From positions 1,059,001 through 1,123,000 of the forward strand of contig NC_017958.1 of the NCBI RefSeq assembly GCF_000264455.2: 64,000 nucleotides of DNA. The letters are read 5' to 3'. This document shows, piece after piece, positions 44,229 to 53,641 of this stretch. Origin of the DNA: Tistrella mobilis KA081020-065 (GTDB taxonomy: Bacteria > Pseudomonadota > Alphaproteobacteria > Tistrellales > Tistrellaceae). The position numbers and the translations under genes are program-made. Numbering within the stretch: position 1 is the stretch's first letter; each line of letters begins with the position of its first letter. The notes beneath the pieces were generated by a model, which searched no databases, had not been told where the DNA came from, and worked only from the letters and a program-made list of their open reading frames with translations.

Positions 44229-46691
44229 TCAGGACCGCACGCCGCGGCCGAGCCGGACCGCGTTCAGGATCACGATCAGCGACGAGCCGCTCATGGCGAG
44301 GGCGGCGATCAGCGGCGTGACGAAACCGGCCACCGCCGCCGGCACCGCAATCATATTGTACACGATGGCTGCCGCGACATTCTGACGCGCGGTGCGTTCG
44401 GCGGCGCGCGCCATGGCAAGTGTGGTGACCACGGCATCCAGCCGCTCGCCCCGGAACACAGCATCAGCGGCGCCCTGGGCCAGATCGGCACCGCCGGCCG
44501 GGGCGATGGAGGCGGCAGCCTCGGCCAGCGCCGGGGCATCGTTCAGCCCGTCGCCGACCATCAGAACCCTGCGCCCCTCACCCGCCAGATCACGGATGCG
44601 CCGGGCCTTGTCGGCCGGCAGGGCCTCGGCGGTCCAGCGCTCGATGCCAACCGCGCGCGCGATCGCGGCCACCGCCTCGGGCCGGTCGCCCGACACCAGT
44701 TCCACCCCCATGCCGCGCGCCTTCAGCGCCGCCACGGTCTCCGCCGCGGCCGGCCTCAGCGGATCGGCGAAGCGGATCAGCAGCGGCGCGGCCCCCGGCT
44801 CGACATACCAGAGTTCCGGGCCGGGAATGTCGTCGCCGGCAAGCAGTGTCGCGGCCCGGATCGCTGCCGCCGTCTCGTCGCTCAGCCCGCAGAACGCGGC
44901 CTTGCCCAGGCGCACCGCGCCCAGCGCCATGCCGTGGCCGGCCTGTTCCACCGCCGTTTCCCCGCCCTCCCCCGCCGGTGCCACGGGCAGAAGATCGGCC
45001 GGCACCGCCTGCGCCAGCGCCTGGGAGAGCGGATGGCGGCTCATCGCCGCCAGCGCCGCCGCCCGGCCGAGGCGCGCGCGGGCATCTGCATCGCCGAGCA
45101 GTGCCTCCAGCCCCACCGGCCGCGGCCGGCCGAGGGTCAGCGTCCCGGTCTTGTCGAGCACGACATGATCCACCTGGCCCAGCCGTTCCAGCGCCAGCGG
45201 GCTTTGCAGCAGCACGCCGCGGCGGGCCAGGGCGGACGCGGCGGCGACCTGGGTGGCCGGCACCGCCAGCGCCAGCGCGCAGGGGCAGGTGATGATCAGC
45301 ACCGCCACCGCATGCGACAACGCATCGTACCAATTGATCCCGACCAGCGCCCACCAGCCGAAGAAGGTGAGCAAAGCCGCCAGATGCACGGTCGGCGCAT
45401 AGGCGCGCGACACCCGGTCGGCAAAGGCGACCCGGCCGGCGCGGCGCTGCTCGGCTGCCTCGATCAGCCGGGCCATTTCGGCCAGCTGGCCGTCCTCGCC
45501 CGCGGCATCGACCCGGATGTCGAGCGGTGCGCCCAGCACCACGGCGCCGCCGGTCACCCGGTCGCCGGGCACCACCATCCGCGGCAGGCTTTCGCCGGTC
45601 ACAAGGCTCTGGTCGATCTCGCCCTCGCCGCGCAGCACCACGCCGTCGACGCCGATCCGCTCCCCTGCCGCCACCCGGGCGATCATGCCCGGCCGCACAT
45701 CGGATGCCGCCAGCCGGCGCAGCGCGCCGGTCGCCTGGTCCAGGATCGAGACCGGCTGACGCGCCAGCGCGATCAGCTCCGCCACGGTGCGGCGGGCCTG
45801 GCCGCGGGCGCGGGCATCCAGCACCCGGCCGATCAGCAGGAAGAACAACAGCATGGTGGCGCTGTCGAAATAGGCATGCATCTCGCCGCGCCAGGTATGG
45901 GCCAGAGAGGCCGCGGCGGTCAGGATCACGCCAATGGAAATCGGCACATCCATGTTGGTGCGCCCGCGCGACACCGCCGCCCAGGCCGATTTGAAGAAAG
46001 GCCGACCGGCATAGGCGATGGCCGGCAGTGCGATCAGTGCGGACGCCCAGTGCAGCAGGCTGCGGGTCGCCTCGCCCATGCCCGCATCGCCGGCCGCCCA
46101 GATGCCGATCGACAGCAGCATCACATTGCCGGCGGCGAACCCCGCCACCGCCATGGCGCGGATCAGGTCGCGGCTCTGGGCATCGTCGGCCGCCGCCATG
46201 CGCTCGGCGTCGTAGGGCAGCAGGCGATAACCCAGGCGCACGGCCGGATTGACCAGCCGGTCGGCCAGCTCCGGCGCCCCCTCCCAGGCGACTCGCAGCC
46301 GCCGGGTGGTCATGTTCATGCGCGCATCGGCCACCCGGTCGTCGGCGGCGATCGCGCGCTCGATCAGCTGGACGCAGGCCGCACATTGCAGCCCGTCGAC
46401 CATCAGGTCGATGGTGTTGCGGCCGCGATCATCGGTGCGGACATGGGCGGTGAGTTCGGGCAGCTCTTCATCCGGCCTGGGCGGCCGGGCGGTCGGGTCC
46501 AGGGTGCGGCGGGCATAAAGCCCGTCGAGGCCCAGTTCGCGGACCAGATCGGCAGCGGCAGCGCAGCCGGTGCAGCAATACCGTTTCCCGGCAACACCCG
46601 CGGTTCCCCGCCCGATCACCGGCTGTCCGCAATGGGCGCAGGCGACCGCGGCCGCATCCTCGCGGCCGGTACCGGTCAAGGGTATGCTCAT
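44229..46691 (-). CDS. ccoI: CcoI/FixI-type copper-exporting P1B ATPase
   Basis: An 820-residue pump. An N-terminal cysteine-rich segment (CxxC at 18-21, CCTGC at 39-43) precedes an HMA domain with CAAC (103-106). The ATPase core has CPC in the transmembrane metal site, DKTGTLT with the phosphorylated Asp, a TGES actuator motif and GDGLNDAPAL. YFDSATML is also present. It delivers Cu across the membrane for the CuB centre of cbb3 oxidase rather than for detoxification, judging from its place between fixH and ccoS. It starts 8 bp after fixH. Confidence 0.93.
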   Translation of the reverse strand: MSIPLTGTGREDAAAVACAHCGQPVIGRGTAGVAGKRYCCTGCAAAADLVRELGLDGLYARRTLDPTARPPRPDEELPELTAHVRTDDRGRNTIDLMVDGLQCAACVQLIERAIAADDRVADARMNMTTRRLRVAWEGAPELADRLVNPAVRLGYRLLPYDAERMAAADDAQSRDLIRAMAVAGFAAGNVMLLSIGIWAAGDAGMGEATRSLLHWASALIALPAIAYAGRPFFKSAWAAVSRGRTNMDVPISIGVILTAAASLAHTWRGEMHAYFDSATMLLFFLLIGRVLDARARGQARRTVAELIALARQPVSILDQATGALRRLAASDVRPGMIARVAAGERIGVDGVVLRGEGEIDQSLVTGESLPRMVVPGDRVTGGAVVLGAPLDIRVDAAGEDGQLAEMARLIEAAEQRRAGRVAFADRVSRAYAPTVHLAALLTFFGWWALVGINWYDALSHAVAVLIITCPCALALAVPATQVAAASALARRGVLLQSPLALERLGQVDHVVLDKTGTLTLGRPRPVGLEALLGDADARARLGRAAALAAMSRHPLSQALAQAVPADLLPVAPAGEGGETAVEQAGHGMALGAVRLGKAAFCGLSDETAAAIRAATLLAGDDIPGPELWYVEPGAAPLLIRFADPLRPAAAETVAALKARGMGVELVSGDRPEAVAAIARAVGIERWTAEALPADKARRIRDLAGEGRRVLMVGDGLNDAPALAEAAASIAPAGGADLAQGAADAVFRGERLDAVVTTLAMARAAERTARQNVAAAIVYNMIAVPAAVAGFVTPLIAALAMSGSSLIVILNAVRLGRGVRS

Positions 46692-46699
46692 GGTTCAGG

Positions 46700-47284
46700 T
46701 CACTCCGTCTCGCCCGCCTTCGCCGCGGCAGGCTGCCCCGACTTCGCCCCGGCATCGCCCGCAACGGGCGCGATCCAGAGCCTGTGGGTCGAAATGTGGC
46801 GATCCTTGGCCTTCGTGACAATGACGTGCAGATCCCACTGCCCGGGGCGCACGCCGGGGCCCACCAGCCGCCAGGCGCCTGCCGGCCCGCCCGGCCGCGG
46901 CATGGCCATCAGCGCCACCCGCTCGCCGTCCAGCGGCCTTTGCAGCCGGGCCTCGACATTCGCCCCGGTCAGCGGGCCGTCGGGGCCGGCCAGTGTGAGG
47001 GCAAAATCGCTCTCGCCCGCAGGTGCCCCCGGCTCGACCGCGGTGGTCACCGTCCAGCCCAGCCGGTCCTGTGCCTCCACGGCGGCGACCAGCCGGTCGT
47101 AATCCAGGCCGCGTTCGAAGGGCTTTTCCACCACCACGCCGGTGAAGCCGTCCAGCGCCTTGACGATCAGCGTGGTGTTCACCGCCACCACCACCAGGAA
47201 GCCGCCGACGAAAACCCAGGGGATCCAGGCACTCTTGCGGCCTGAAGCTTTGGTGCGGGGCTGCATCGGAAGACTGCGGGCCAT
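46700..47284 (-). CDS. fixH: FixH family protein (cbb3 oxidase assembly)
   Basis: A 194-residue protein with one membrane helix (WIPWVFVGGFLVVVAVNTTLIVKAL) followed by a periplasmic Ig-like domain. The sequence FERGLDYDR after the helix is typical of FixH. A Lys/Ala-rich C-terminal tail extends it slightly beyond many homologues. It lies between ccoG and ccoI in the canonical fixGHIS order. The intergenic hairpin at 47313-47334 separates it from ccoG. Confidence 0.88.
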   Translation of the reverse strand: MARSLPMQPRTKASGRKSAWIPWVFVGGFLVVVAVNTTLIVKALDGFTGVVVEKPFERGLDYDRLVAAVEAQDRLGWTVTTAVEPGAPAGESDFALTLAGPDGPLTGANVEARLQRPLDGERVALMAMPRPGGPAGAWRLVGPGVRPGQWDLHVIVTKAKDRHISTHRLWIAPVAGDAGAKSGQPAAAKAGETE

Positions 47285-47312
47285 GGCTCGTCTCCTGGCT
47301 CTGAAAGAAGAT

Positions 47313-47334
47313 CCAGGTGCCCGGAGGCACCTGG
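47313..47334 (-). other. Perfect 9-bp intercistronic hairpin between ccoG and fixH
   Basis: CCAGGTGCC and GGCACCTGG pair around a 4-base loop. In the direction of transcription it is followed by atcttctttc, only weakly T-rich. It could be a leaky terminator or an mRNA-processing/stability element. Confidence 0.6.
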
Positions 47335-47359
47335 AGGGGTATCGGAGGGGGCGCCATGA

Positions 47360-48868
47360 TCAGGGCATCTGGACGGGCGCCACGCTGTTCACGCGCTGGG
47401 TGCGGTCGCCGCCCGAGGGCGGGGCCACGAAGACGGTGGCCACACTCGCCTCCTCACCCGTGGTGAGGTTGCGGATATGCACGTCGATCGGGGTCTGCTC
47501 TTCCGGGATCGCCTTGCGCGGCATGGCGATGAACATCCGGAGCGCGCCCTGGGTGTCGCCGCGCACCTCGACATTGTCGGCCGGCAGCTCGCGGCCGTCG
47601 GGGGTGTGGACGCTGGCGACCAGGCCGTCGGGGCCGTCGACGGTCACCGCGAATTCAGACCCTTCGGGGCGGCGGTTGGTGATCTTGAGCGTATAGCCGT
47701 TGCGGATGGAGCCGTCGGACAGGGTGACGAACAGCGGTGCCCGGTCGCGGATGACGGTGGCATCGACCCGGGTGCGGGTCAGCATCGCGGTCAGCATCAC
47801 GGCACCCAGCACCACGATCAGGCCGGCATAGATCAGGGTGCGCGGGCGGATGATCTTCATGTGCCGGGGCTGCTCACCCTTGGCCAGCGCCGCCTGATTG
47901 GCGAAGGTGTCCCAGGTGATCAGGGCGTTGGGCCGGTGCAGCTTGTCCATCACATTGTTGCAGGCGTCGACGCAGAGGCCGCAATTGATGCATTCCAGCT
48001 GGATGCCGTCGCGGATGTCGATGCCGGTCGGGCAGACCTGGACGCACTGGGTGCAGTCGACGCAGTCGCCACGCAGATCGAAGCTCTCGCCCTTGCGGTA
48101 CTTGCCGCGCGGCTCGCCCCGCCAGGCCTGATAGGTGACGGTGACCGTCTGGTCGTCGAGCATCGCCGCCTGGAACCGCGGCCAGGGGCACATATAGGTG
48201 CAGACCTGTTCGCGCGCCCAGCCCGCCAGCGTATAGGTGGTGATGGTGAACAGCGCGAACATGGAATAGACCGTAGCCGAGGCCTGGCCGGTCAGCATCT
48301 CCATGGTCACGGTCGGCGCGTCGCGGTAATACATGATCCAGGCGCCACCGGTGGCGGCGGCGATCAGCACCCAGGCGCCATGCTTGGCGACCTTGCGCCA
48401 GACCTTGTCGAAGCTGAGAGCCGCCTTGTCGCGGCGGATCCGCTCGGCGCGGTCGCCTTCGATCTTGCGCTCCACCCACATGAACAGGTCGGTCCAGACC
48501 GTCTGCGGGCAGGCATAACCGCACCAGAGGCGGCCGTAGAGGCTGGTCACCAGGAAGAGCAGCACGGCGCCGAAGATCAGCAGGCCGGCCAGGTAGTAGA
48601 TCTCGTCGGGCCAGATCTCCAGATTGAAGAAATAGCCGCGCCGGCCTTCGAGGTCGAGGAGCAGGGCCTGGTCCGGACGTCCCGGCCCGCGATCCCAGCG
48701 GATCCAGGGCAGGATGTAATAGATGCCGAGCATCACCACCAGCAGGGCCCATTTGATCCGGCGGACCGGACCCTGAACCGCCTTGGCATAGACCTTCAGG
48801 CGGTTGGCGAACAGTGCGGGCGGGGCGGTGGTGTCGTCGTGACCGCCCATGTCGATGCCGGTGGACAT
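47360..48868 (-). CDS. ccoG: CcoG/FixG-type polyferredoxin, cbb3 oxidase accessory
   Basis: A 502-residue membrane protein. Several helices surround CGYACPQTVWTD and the second polyferredoxin-type CTYMCPW. Two classical 4Fe-4S motifs follow: CVDCTQCVQVCPTG and CINCGLCVDAC. After the last helix an Ig-like C-terminal domain of about 110 residues faces the periplasm. CcoG family members reduce Cu(II) for cbb3 assembly. It lies 71 bp downstream of ccoP, with a GC-rich hairpin in the gap. Confidence 0.93.
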   Translation of the reverse strand: MSTGIDMGGHDDTTAPPALFANRLKVYAKAVQGPVRRIKWALLVVMLGIYYILPWIRWDRGPGRPDQALLLDLEGRRGYFFNLEIWPDEIYYLAGLLIFGAVLLFLVTSLYGRLWCGYACPQTVWTDLFMWVERKIEGDRAERIRRDKAALSFDKVWRKVAKHGAWVLIAAATGGAWIMYYRDAPTVTMEMLTGQASATVYSMFALFTITTYTLAGWAREQVCTYMCPWPRFQAAMLDDQTVTVTYQAWRGEPRGKYRKGESFDLRGDCVDCTQCVQVCPTGIDIRDGIQLECINCGLCVDACNNVMDKLHRPNALITWDTFANQAALAKGEQPRHMKIIRPRTLIYAGLIVVLGAVMLTAMLTRTRVDATVIRDRAPLFVTLSDGSIRNGYTLKITNRRPEGSEFAVTVDGPDGLVASVHTPDGRELPADNVEVRGDTQGALRMFIAMPRKAIPEEQTPIDVHIRNLTTGEEASVATVFVAPPSGGDRTQRVNSVAPVQMP

Positions 48869-48896
48869 GGTCCTGGCTCCTCGGGGAAGAGGTCGG

Positions 48897-48928
48897 CCCG
48901 GCCGGCCCTTCTGATGGGACCGGCCGGG
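48897..48928 (-). other. Perfect 9-bp intercistronic hairpin between ccoP and ccoG
   Basis: CCCGGCCGG (48897-48905) pairs with CCGGCCGGG (48920-48928); inner CCC/GGG can extend it. There is no T-run after it, so it probably stabilises or processes the mRNA and sets structural subunits above assembly factors. Confidence 0.6.
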
Positions 48929-48939
48929 CGGGGGGGCGG

Positions 48940-49809
48940 TTATTCGCCGCCGCCCAGGCTGTGGACGTAGACTGCGAGCATGTTGATGGTGGCGTCGTCC
49001 AGGCGGCCGCCCCAGTTGGGCATGACGCCGTGGCGGGGCTGCGCGACCTGGGCCGTGATCTGCTCAAGGCTGCCGCCATAGAGCCAGACCTGGTCCGCAA
49101 GGTTCGGCGCGCCGAAGTCGCGGCCACCATGCCCGGTCTCGCCGTGGCAGGAGGCGCAGTTGTCTGCGAAGATCTGGGCACCTTCGGTCTTCACCGCCGG
49201 GGCCGGATCCGCTGCGCCTGACAGCGACAATACATAGGTCGCGACGGTCTGGATTTGATTCCTGTCAAGAATCTCTCCAAAAGCCGGCATCTGCGACGTC
49301 CGGGTATCCGCATCGGTGGCCGAGCGGATACCGTGGAGCAGGGTCTGGCGGATGGCATGGATGTCGCCACCCCACAGCCAGTCGTCGTCACCCAGCGCCG
49401 GATAGCCCGCCTGACCGGCACCGCCGGCGGCATGGCAGGCGGCACAGTTCTCGGCGAAGGCGACCCGGCCGCCCGCCACCGCATAGGTGGCGGTCTCGGG
49501 GTCCTTCAGGATGTCGGCGACATCGGTCGTGCGGATCTTGGCCAGAATGTCGGCCCGGCCCGCCTCGACAGCCGCCAGGTTTTCGGCATGCTCAACGCGG
49601 GTGGAATACCCGAGCACGCCCTTGAAGTAGGTGGTCCCAAGCGGGATGCCGGGATAGAGCACCACCCAGACCGCCGAGAAGGCGATGCAGGCGTAGAACA
49701 CGTAGAGCCACCATTTTGGCAGCGGCGTGTTCAGCTCCTTGATCCCGTCCCATTCGTGGCCGGTGGTCATACGGCCCGTGGCCGTATCCTTTTCGATCTT
49801 GGTCGGCAT
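48940..49809 (-). CDS. ccoP: cbb3 oxidase diheme subunit CcoP
   Basis: A 289-residue protein. One N-terminal helix (WLYVFYACIAFSAVWVVLYPGIPL) anchors two cytochrome c domains with heme sites CAACH and CASCH. Axial methionines are expected in the MPAFGEIL and MPNWGG stretches. DGIKELNTPLPKWW before the helix is the CcoP N-terminal signature. It passes electrons from cytochrome c to CcoO/CcoN. Gene order ccoN-O-Q-P is complete. Confidence 0.95.
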   Translation of the reverse strand: MPTKIEKDTATGRMTTGHEWDGIKELNTPLPKWWLYVFYACIAFSAVWVVLYPGIPLGTTYFKGVLGYSTRVEHAENLAAVEAGRADILAKIRTTDVADILKDPETATYAVAGGRVAFAENCAACHAAGGAGQAGYPALGDDDWLWGGDIHAIRQTLLHGIRSATDADTRTSQMPAFGEILDRNQIQTVATYVLSLSGAADPAPAVKTEGAQIFADNCASCHGETGHGGRDFGAPNLADQVWLYGGSLEQITAQVAQPRHGVMPNWGGRLDDATINMLAVYVHSLGGGE

Positions 49810-49821
49810 GGCGCCAGTCCT

Positions 49822-49989
49822 TCAGGCGTCGTCGTCGCGAAGCGGGATGCGGGAGGCGCTGTCCATCGCGGCCTTCTGGCCGGGAAGGAAGGCCCTCACA
49901 CCGATCACGACGAGCAGGATCATGACGGCGACGATCCACCACGAGCGGACGAACTGATAGACAGCGACCAGTTCCTCATAGCCAGGCAT
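49822..49989 (-). CDS. ccoQ: cbb3 oxidase small subunit CcoQ
   Basis: A 55-residue frame: one membrane helix (SWWIVAVMILLVVIGVRAF) preceded by YEELVAVYQFVR and followed by a short charged tail (SRIPLRDDDA). Size, position between ccoO and ccoP, and sequence fit CcoQ/FixQ, which stabilises the CcoNO core with CcoP. Confidence 0.92.
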   Translation of the reverse strand: MPGYEELVAVYQFVRSWWIVAVMILLVVIGVRAFLPGQKAAMDSASRIPLRDDDA

Positions 49990-50002
49990 GGATGTGGCCT
50001 CC

Positions 50003-50728
50003 TCACTGCTGCAGTTCGTCTTCCGTCAGGTCGTTGAACCGCACCATGGTGCCAAGGACCTGCAGATAGGCGACGAGGGCGTCCATCTCGGTCAGCTTCG
50101 CGGTATCACCGTCGAAGTTGTCGACACGTGCGCCGGGATAGCGGGCGAGCAGGCCTTCGGCATCGCTCATCGGGTCCGCCTGGGCCGCGAGATCCGCCTT
50201 GAGGCTGTCGATCATCTCCGCCGTATAGGGCACGCCCACCGTGGCATTGGCCTCCAGCCGGCCCTTCAGACTGTTGGTCTCAAGCGGCCGGTCGGCGAGG
50301 AAGGCGTAGGTCGGCATCACCGAGCCCGGCACCAGGGCACGCGGGTCGATCAGATGCGCCACATGCCACTCGTTGGAGTACTTGCCGCCGACGCGCGCCA
50401 GATCGGGACCGGTGCGCTTCGACCCCCACTGGAAGGGATGGTCGTATTTGCTTTCGGCCGCCAGGCTGTAATGGCCATAGCGTTCCGCCTCGTCCCGGAA
50501 GGGCCGCACCTGCTGACTGTGGCAGGTGTAGCAGCCTTCACGGACGTAGATGTCGCGCCCGGCCAGCTCCAGCGGGGTGTAGGGGCGCACCCCGTCCACC
50601 GCTTCGACCGTGGTCTCGATGGTGAAGAGGGGGATGATCTCGACCATGCCGCCGATGGCGACGGTGCCGAGGGTGAGGATGACCAGAAGCCCGGTGCGCT
50701 TCTCGATCTTGTCATGCGTGAGCGCCAT
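50003..50728 (-). CDS. ccoO: cbb3 oxidase monoheme subunit CcoO
   Basis: A 241-residue protein. The start at 50728 gives the usual N-terminus ([10 protein letters not shown]) before the single helix ([23 protein letters not shown]); a further upstream start would overlap ccoN. The heme site is [11 protein letters not shown], followed by [16 protein letters not shown]. Axial Met lies in [10 protein letters not shown]. It lies 4 bp after ccoN and 13 bp before ccoQ. Confidence 0.95.
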   Translation of the reverse strand: MALTHDKIEKRTGLLVILTLGTVAIGGMVEIIPLFTIETTVEAVDGVRPYTPLELAGRDIYVREGCYTCHSQQVRPFRDEAERYGHYSLAAESKYDHPFQWGSKRTGPDLARVGGKYSNEWHVAHLIDPRALVPGSVMPTYAFLADRPLETNSLKGRLEANATVGVPYTAEMIDSLKADLAAQADPMSDAEGLLARYPGARVDNFDGDTAKLTEMDALVAYLQVLGTMVRFNDLTEDELQQ

Positions 50729-50732
50729 CGGA

Positions 50733-52223
50733 TCAGGCCTCCACCGCTGCGGCGGCCGCGGGCTTGCGGGCAGCCACCGGCTCGCCGGCACGCACCGTCA
50801 TGATCAGGTTGTAGACCATGATCAGGGCGCCCACGAGGAACAGCACGCCGCCCAGACCGCGGATGATGTAGAAGGGATGCATGGCCATGACGGTCTCGAT
50901 GAAGCTGTACTGCAGGAAGCCCAGCTCGTCATAGGCGCGCCACATCAGGCCCTGCATGATGCCCGACACCCACATCGAGGTGATGTAGAGCAGGATGCCG
51001 AGGGTCGAAATCCAGTAGTGCCAGGCGACCAGCGGCAGCGAATACAGCTCCTTCTTCTTCCACAGCGTCGGCACCAGCATGTAGATCGCGCCGAAGGAGA
51101 CGAAGGCGACCCAGCCCAGCGCACCGGAATGCACATGGCCGATGGTCCAGTCGGTGTAGTGGCTGAGCGCGTTGACCGCGCGGATCGACATGACCGGGCC
51201 TTCGAAGGTCGACATGCCGTAGAAGGCGACCGAGGTGACCAGGAAGCGGATGACCGGGTCGGTGCGCAGCTTGTCCCAGGCGCCCGAGAGCGTCATCAGG
51301 CCGTTGATCATGCCGCCCCAGGAGGGCATCCACAGCATGATGGAGAAGACCATGCCCAGCGTCTGCGCCCAGTCCGGCAGCGCCGTATAGTGCAGATGGT
51401 GGGGGCCCGCCCAGATGTAGAGGAAGATCAGCGACCAGAAGTGGACGATCGACAGGCGGTAGGAATAGACCGGCCGTTCGGCGCGCTTCGGGATGAAGTA
51501 GTACATGATGGCCAGGAAGCCAGCGGTCAGGAAGAAGCCCACCGCGTTATGGCCGTACCACCACTGCACCAGCGCGTCCTGCACGCCCGAGAACACCACA
51601 TAGCTCTTCGAGCCGACCAGGCTTGCCGGGATCGCGAGGTTGTTCACGATGTGCAGCATCGCGATGGTCACGATGAAGGCGATGTAGAACCAGTTCGCCA
51701 CATAGATGTGGGGCTCACGCCGGCGCACGACCGTGCCGATGAAGGCCACGAAATAGCAGACCCAGACGATGGTCAGCCACAGGTCGATATACCATTCCGG
51801 CTCGGCGTATTCCTTGCCCTGGCTGAAGCCCAGCAGGTAGCTGAGGGCGGCCTGGACGATGAAGAAGTTGTAGCCCCAGAAGATGAAGCGGGCGAGTGCC
51901 GGGCCGCCGAAGAGCGGGGCGCGGCAGGTCCGCTGCACCACATGGAACGAGGTACCGATCAGCACGTTACCACCGAAGGCGAAGACCGCCGCCGAGGTGT
52001 GCAGCGGGCGCAGACGCCCGAACGAGGTGTATTCCAGGCCGAGGTTCAGCGAGGGGAAGGCCAGCTGGAAGGCGATATAGGTGCCCGCCAGAAAGGCCGC
52101 GACACCCCAGAACATCGCGGCAATGACGAACAGACGCACCGTCTCTTCGTCGTAGCGGGCGGCGCTGCGCACGGGCGCGGATGCGCGCGTCGTGCCGTCG
52201 CCATAAGTTGCGGTCATCGTCAT
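50733..52223 (-). CDS. ccoN: cbb3-type cytochrome c oxidase catalytic subunit CcoN
   Basis: A 496-residue heme-copper oxidase with 12 helices. Heme and CuB ligands lie in [40 protein letters not shown] and [13 protein letters not shown]. This is the C-family high-affinity oxidase used at low oxygen. It is the second gene of the transcript started at the FNR/FixK box, after an 85-residue membrane protein. Confidence 0.97.
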   Translation of the reverse strand: MTMTATYGDGTTRASAPVRSAARYDEETVRLFVIAAMFWGVAAFLAGTYIAFQLAFPSLNLGLEYTSFGRLRPLHTSAAVFAFGGNVLIGTSFHVVQRTCRAPLFGGPALARFIFWGYNFFIVQAALSYLLGFSQGKEYAEPEWYIDLWLTIVWVCYFVAFIGTVVRRREPHIYVANWFYIAFIVTIAMLHIVNNLAIPASLVGSKSYVVFSGVQDALVQWWYGHNAVGFFLTAGFLAIMYYFIPKRAERPVYSYRLSIVHFWSLIFLYIWAGPHHLHYTALPDWAQTLGMVFSIMLWMPSWGGMINGLMTLSGAWDKLRTDPVIRFLVTSVAFYGMSTFEGPVMSIRAVNALSHYTDWTIGHVHSGALGWVAFVSFGAIYMLVPTLWKKKELYSLPLVAWHYWISTLGILLYITSMWVSGIMQGLMWRAYDELGFLQYSFIETVMAMHPFYIIRGLGGVLFLVGALIMVYNLIMTVRAGEPVAARKPAAAAAVEA

Positions 52224-52255
52224 TTGGTCACCGCTCCGGTGTCAGAGGGCGCGCG

Positions 52256-52513
52256 TCACAGATCGGGGCCGTCGGCGGGGAGATGTCCCTCGCCATCGGT
52301 CTCGACCGCTGCGTAGTGCCGGTTGATCTCGCCGACGATGTAGACGATCGCCAGCACGCCCAGGCCCAGGCCGAAGATGCGGATGCCCACGTCCATGGCG
52401 TGTCCCGCCATGAACAGGCCGACCACACCGGCCACCGTCAGCAGTGCGCCGATCACGATCGAGACGCCATCGGCGCCGATCGGCCTCTTCTCGCCCTTGT
52501 CGCTGTTGCTCAT
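52256..52513 (-). CDS. Small membrane protein at the head of the cco operon (85 aa)
   Basis: The start at 52513 follows GAGGATA. Two hydrophobic helices are visible (VSIVIGALLTVAGVVGLFMAGHAM and IFGLGLGVLAIVYIVGEI) with short polar ends. I do not recognise the family. It lies 32 bp before ccoN and behind the FNR/FixK-type box, so it should be induced with the oxidase at low oxygen. Its role could be assembly or a small accessory subunit; this is inference from position only. Confidence 0.65.
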   Translation of the reverse strand: MSNSDKGEKRPIGADGVSIVIGALLTVAGVVGLFMAGHAMDVGIRIFGLGLGVLAIVYIVGEINRHYAAVETDGEGHLPADGPDL

Positions 52514-52633
52514 GCCCGTATCCTCGAGTCTTGGCCCATCTGCGGGTGCGGCGGCGTCAAGGGCCCGCTTCGCCCCGCCGGCTTTCAACGGAACCCGGGG
52601 CACACGTCACCCCTGCCCGTCTCCATGGTTGCG

Positions 52634-52675
52634 ACCCTATTCCGCCCGGAAGCTCACAGCCTTGACACAGGTCAA
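52634..52675 (-). promoter_or_regulatory. FNR/FixK box and -10 element of the cco operon
   Basis: TTGAC-N4-GTCAA at 52662-52675 is a perfect dyad matching the FNR/FixK consensus TTGAY-N4-RTCAA. On the minus strand TAGGGT (52634-52639) lies about 30 bp from the dyad centre, the spacing of a class II site centred at -41.5. The dyad also lies about 45 bp upstream of the divergent plus-strand start at 52712, so it may serve both directions. Confidence 0.75.
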
Positions 52676-52711
52676 GGCGGGTCGTGACAGGGCTGGTGAG
52701 GATCGGTCAGG

Positions 52712-53620
52712 ATGGCGTTCAGGACCGCGGCGGATGGTCGCACAACCGTTACCCACGCCTTCCGATCACCCGGACGACTGGCCCCCATGTTCGATGCCAT
52801 CGATCTCGACACGCTTGCGGCGCTGTGCCGCCCGGCCTTCAGCGGCGATGCCGCGGGCTGGGGCGGGCTTGCGGCGCTCATGGGTGCGCTCGCCCTCGCC
52901 GGCCTTGCCGGCGGGCTGATGCACTGTGCGCCGATGTGCGGGATTTTCGTGCTGGCCCAGGTCGATGCCCGGCTCGCCCGGGTGCCGGTCGCAGCCATGT
53001 CGGAAGCGAACCGGCTCCGCGCGGGGCTGCTGCCCGGCTATCATCTGGGACGGATCGCGACCTATGCCGGGCTGGGCGCCGTGGCGGGCCTGGTCGGTCA
53101 GGGTCTGGGGGACGGGCTGGCGATGGTAGGCCGGCTGCGCGACTGGGCGGCGGTGCCGCTGGGGCTGGCCGGGCTGGTGCTGCTCGCCTCCGCCGCAGCG
53201 CGGCTCGGCCTGTTCGGCCGGTTGCATGTCAGGCCACAGAACGCGATCACCGGCGGCCATGGCCGCCCTGCAGCCGGCGGTGTCGCCGGCTTCGCCGCCC
53301 GCATGCTCACCCGGGTGCGGCCCTGGCTCGCCGGCGGCGGCTGCCGCGGCGTCGGCACGGGGCTGGTGCTGGGCTTCCTGCCCTGCGGTCTGGTCTATGC
53401 GGCGCTGGCGGCGGCACTCGCCTCGGGCCGGCCGCTGGCCGGCGCGCTCGCCATGATCGCCTTCGGTCTCGGCACCGTTCCCGCCCTTTCGGCGGTGGGC
53501 CTGGGTGGCCAGGCAGTGCTGCGCCGCCGCCCGGCCCTCGCCCGCAGGGCCGCCCCGGCCCTGCTCGGCCTGGCCGCCCTGCCGCTCATCGCCGGGGCGG
53601 CGGTGATGATTGTGGGATGA
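52712..53620 (+). CDS. Sulfite exporter TauE/SafE-like (DsbD_2 type) membrane protein
   Basis: A 302-residue protein with six or more helices. GGLMHCAPMCG in the first helix and GFLPCGLVYAAL later are the paired cysteine motifs of the DsbD_2/TauE-like family found beside cbb3 genes and thought to handle copper or thiols. The start at 52712 has GGTGAGGA upstream; an in-frame ATG at 52787 is also possible and would lie downstream of a transcript begun from the shared FNR/FixK box. It is divergent from the cco operon, which supports a role in oxidase maturation. Confidence 0.75.
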   Translation: MAFRTAADGRTTVTHAFRSPGRLAPMFDAIDLDTLAALCRPAFSGDAAGWGGLAALMGALALAGLAGGLMHCAPMCGIFVLAQVDARLARVPVAAMSEANRLRAGLLPGYHLGRIATYAGLGAVAGLVGQGLGDGLAMVGRLRDWAAVPLGLAGLVLLASAAARLGLFGRLHVRPQNAITGGHGRPAAGGVAGFAARMLTRVRPWLAGGGCRGVGTGLVLGFLPCGLVYAALAAALASGRPLAGALAMIAFGLGTVPALSAVGLGGQAVLRRRPALARRAAPALLGLAALPLIAGAAVMIVG

Positions 53621-53641
53621 ATGCCCTCGCGATCTCCCGGC

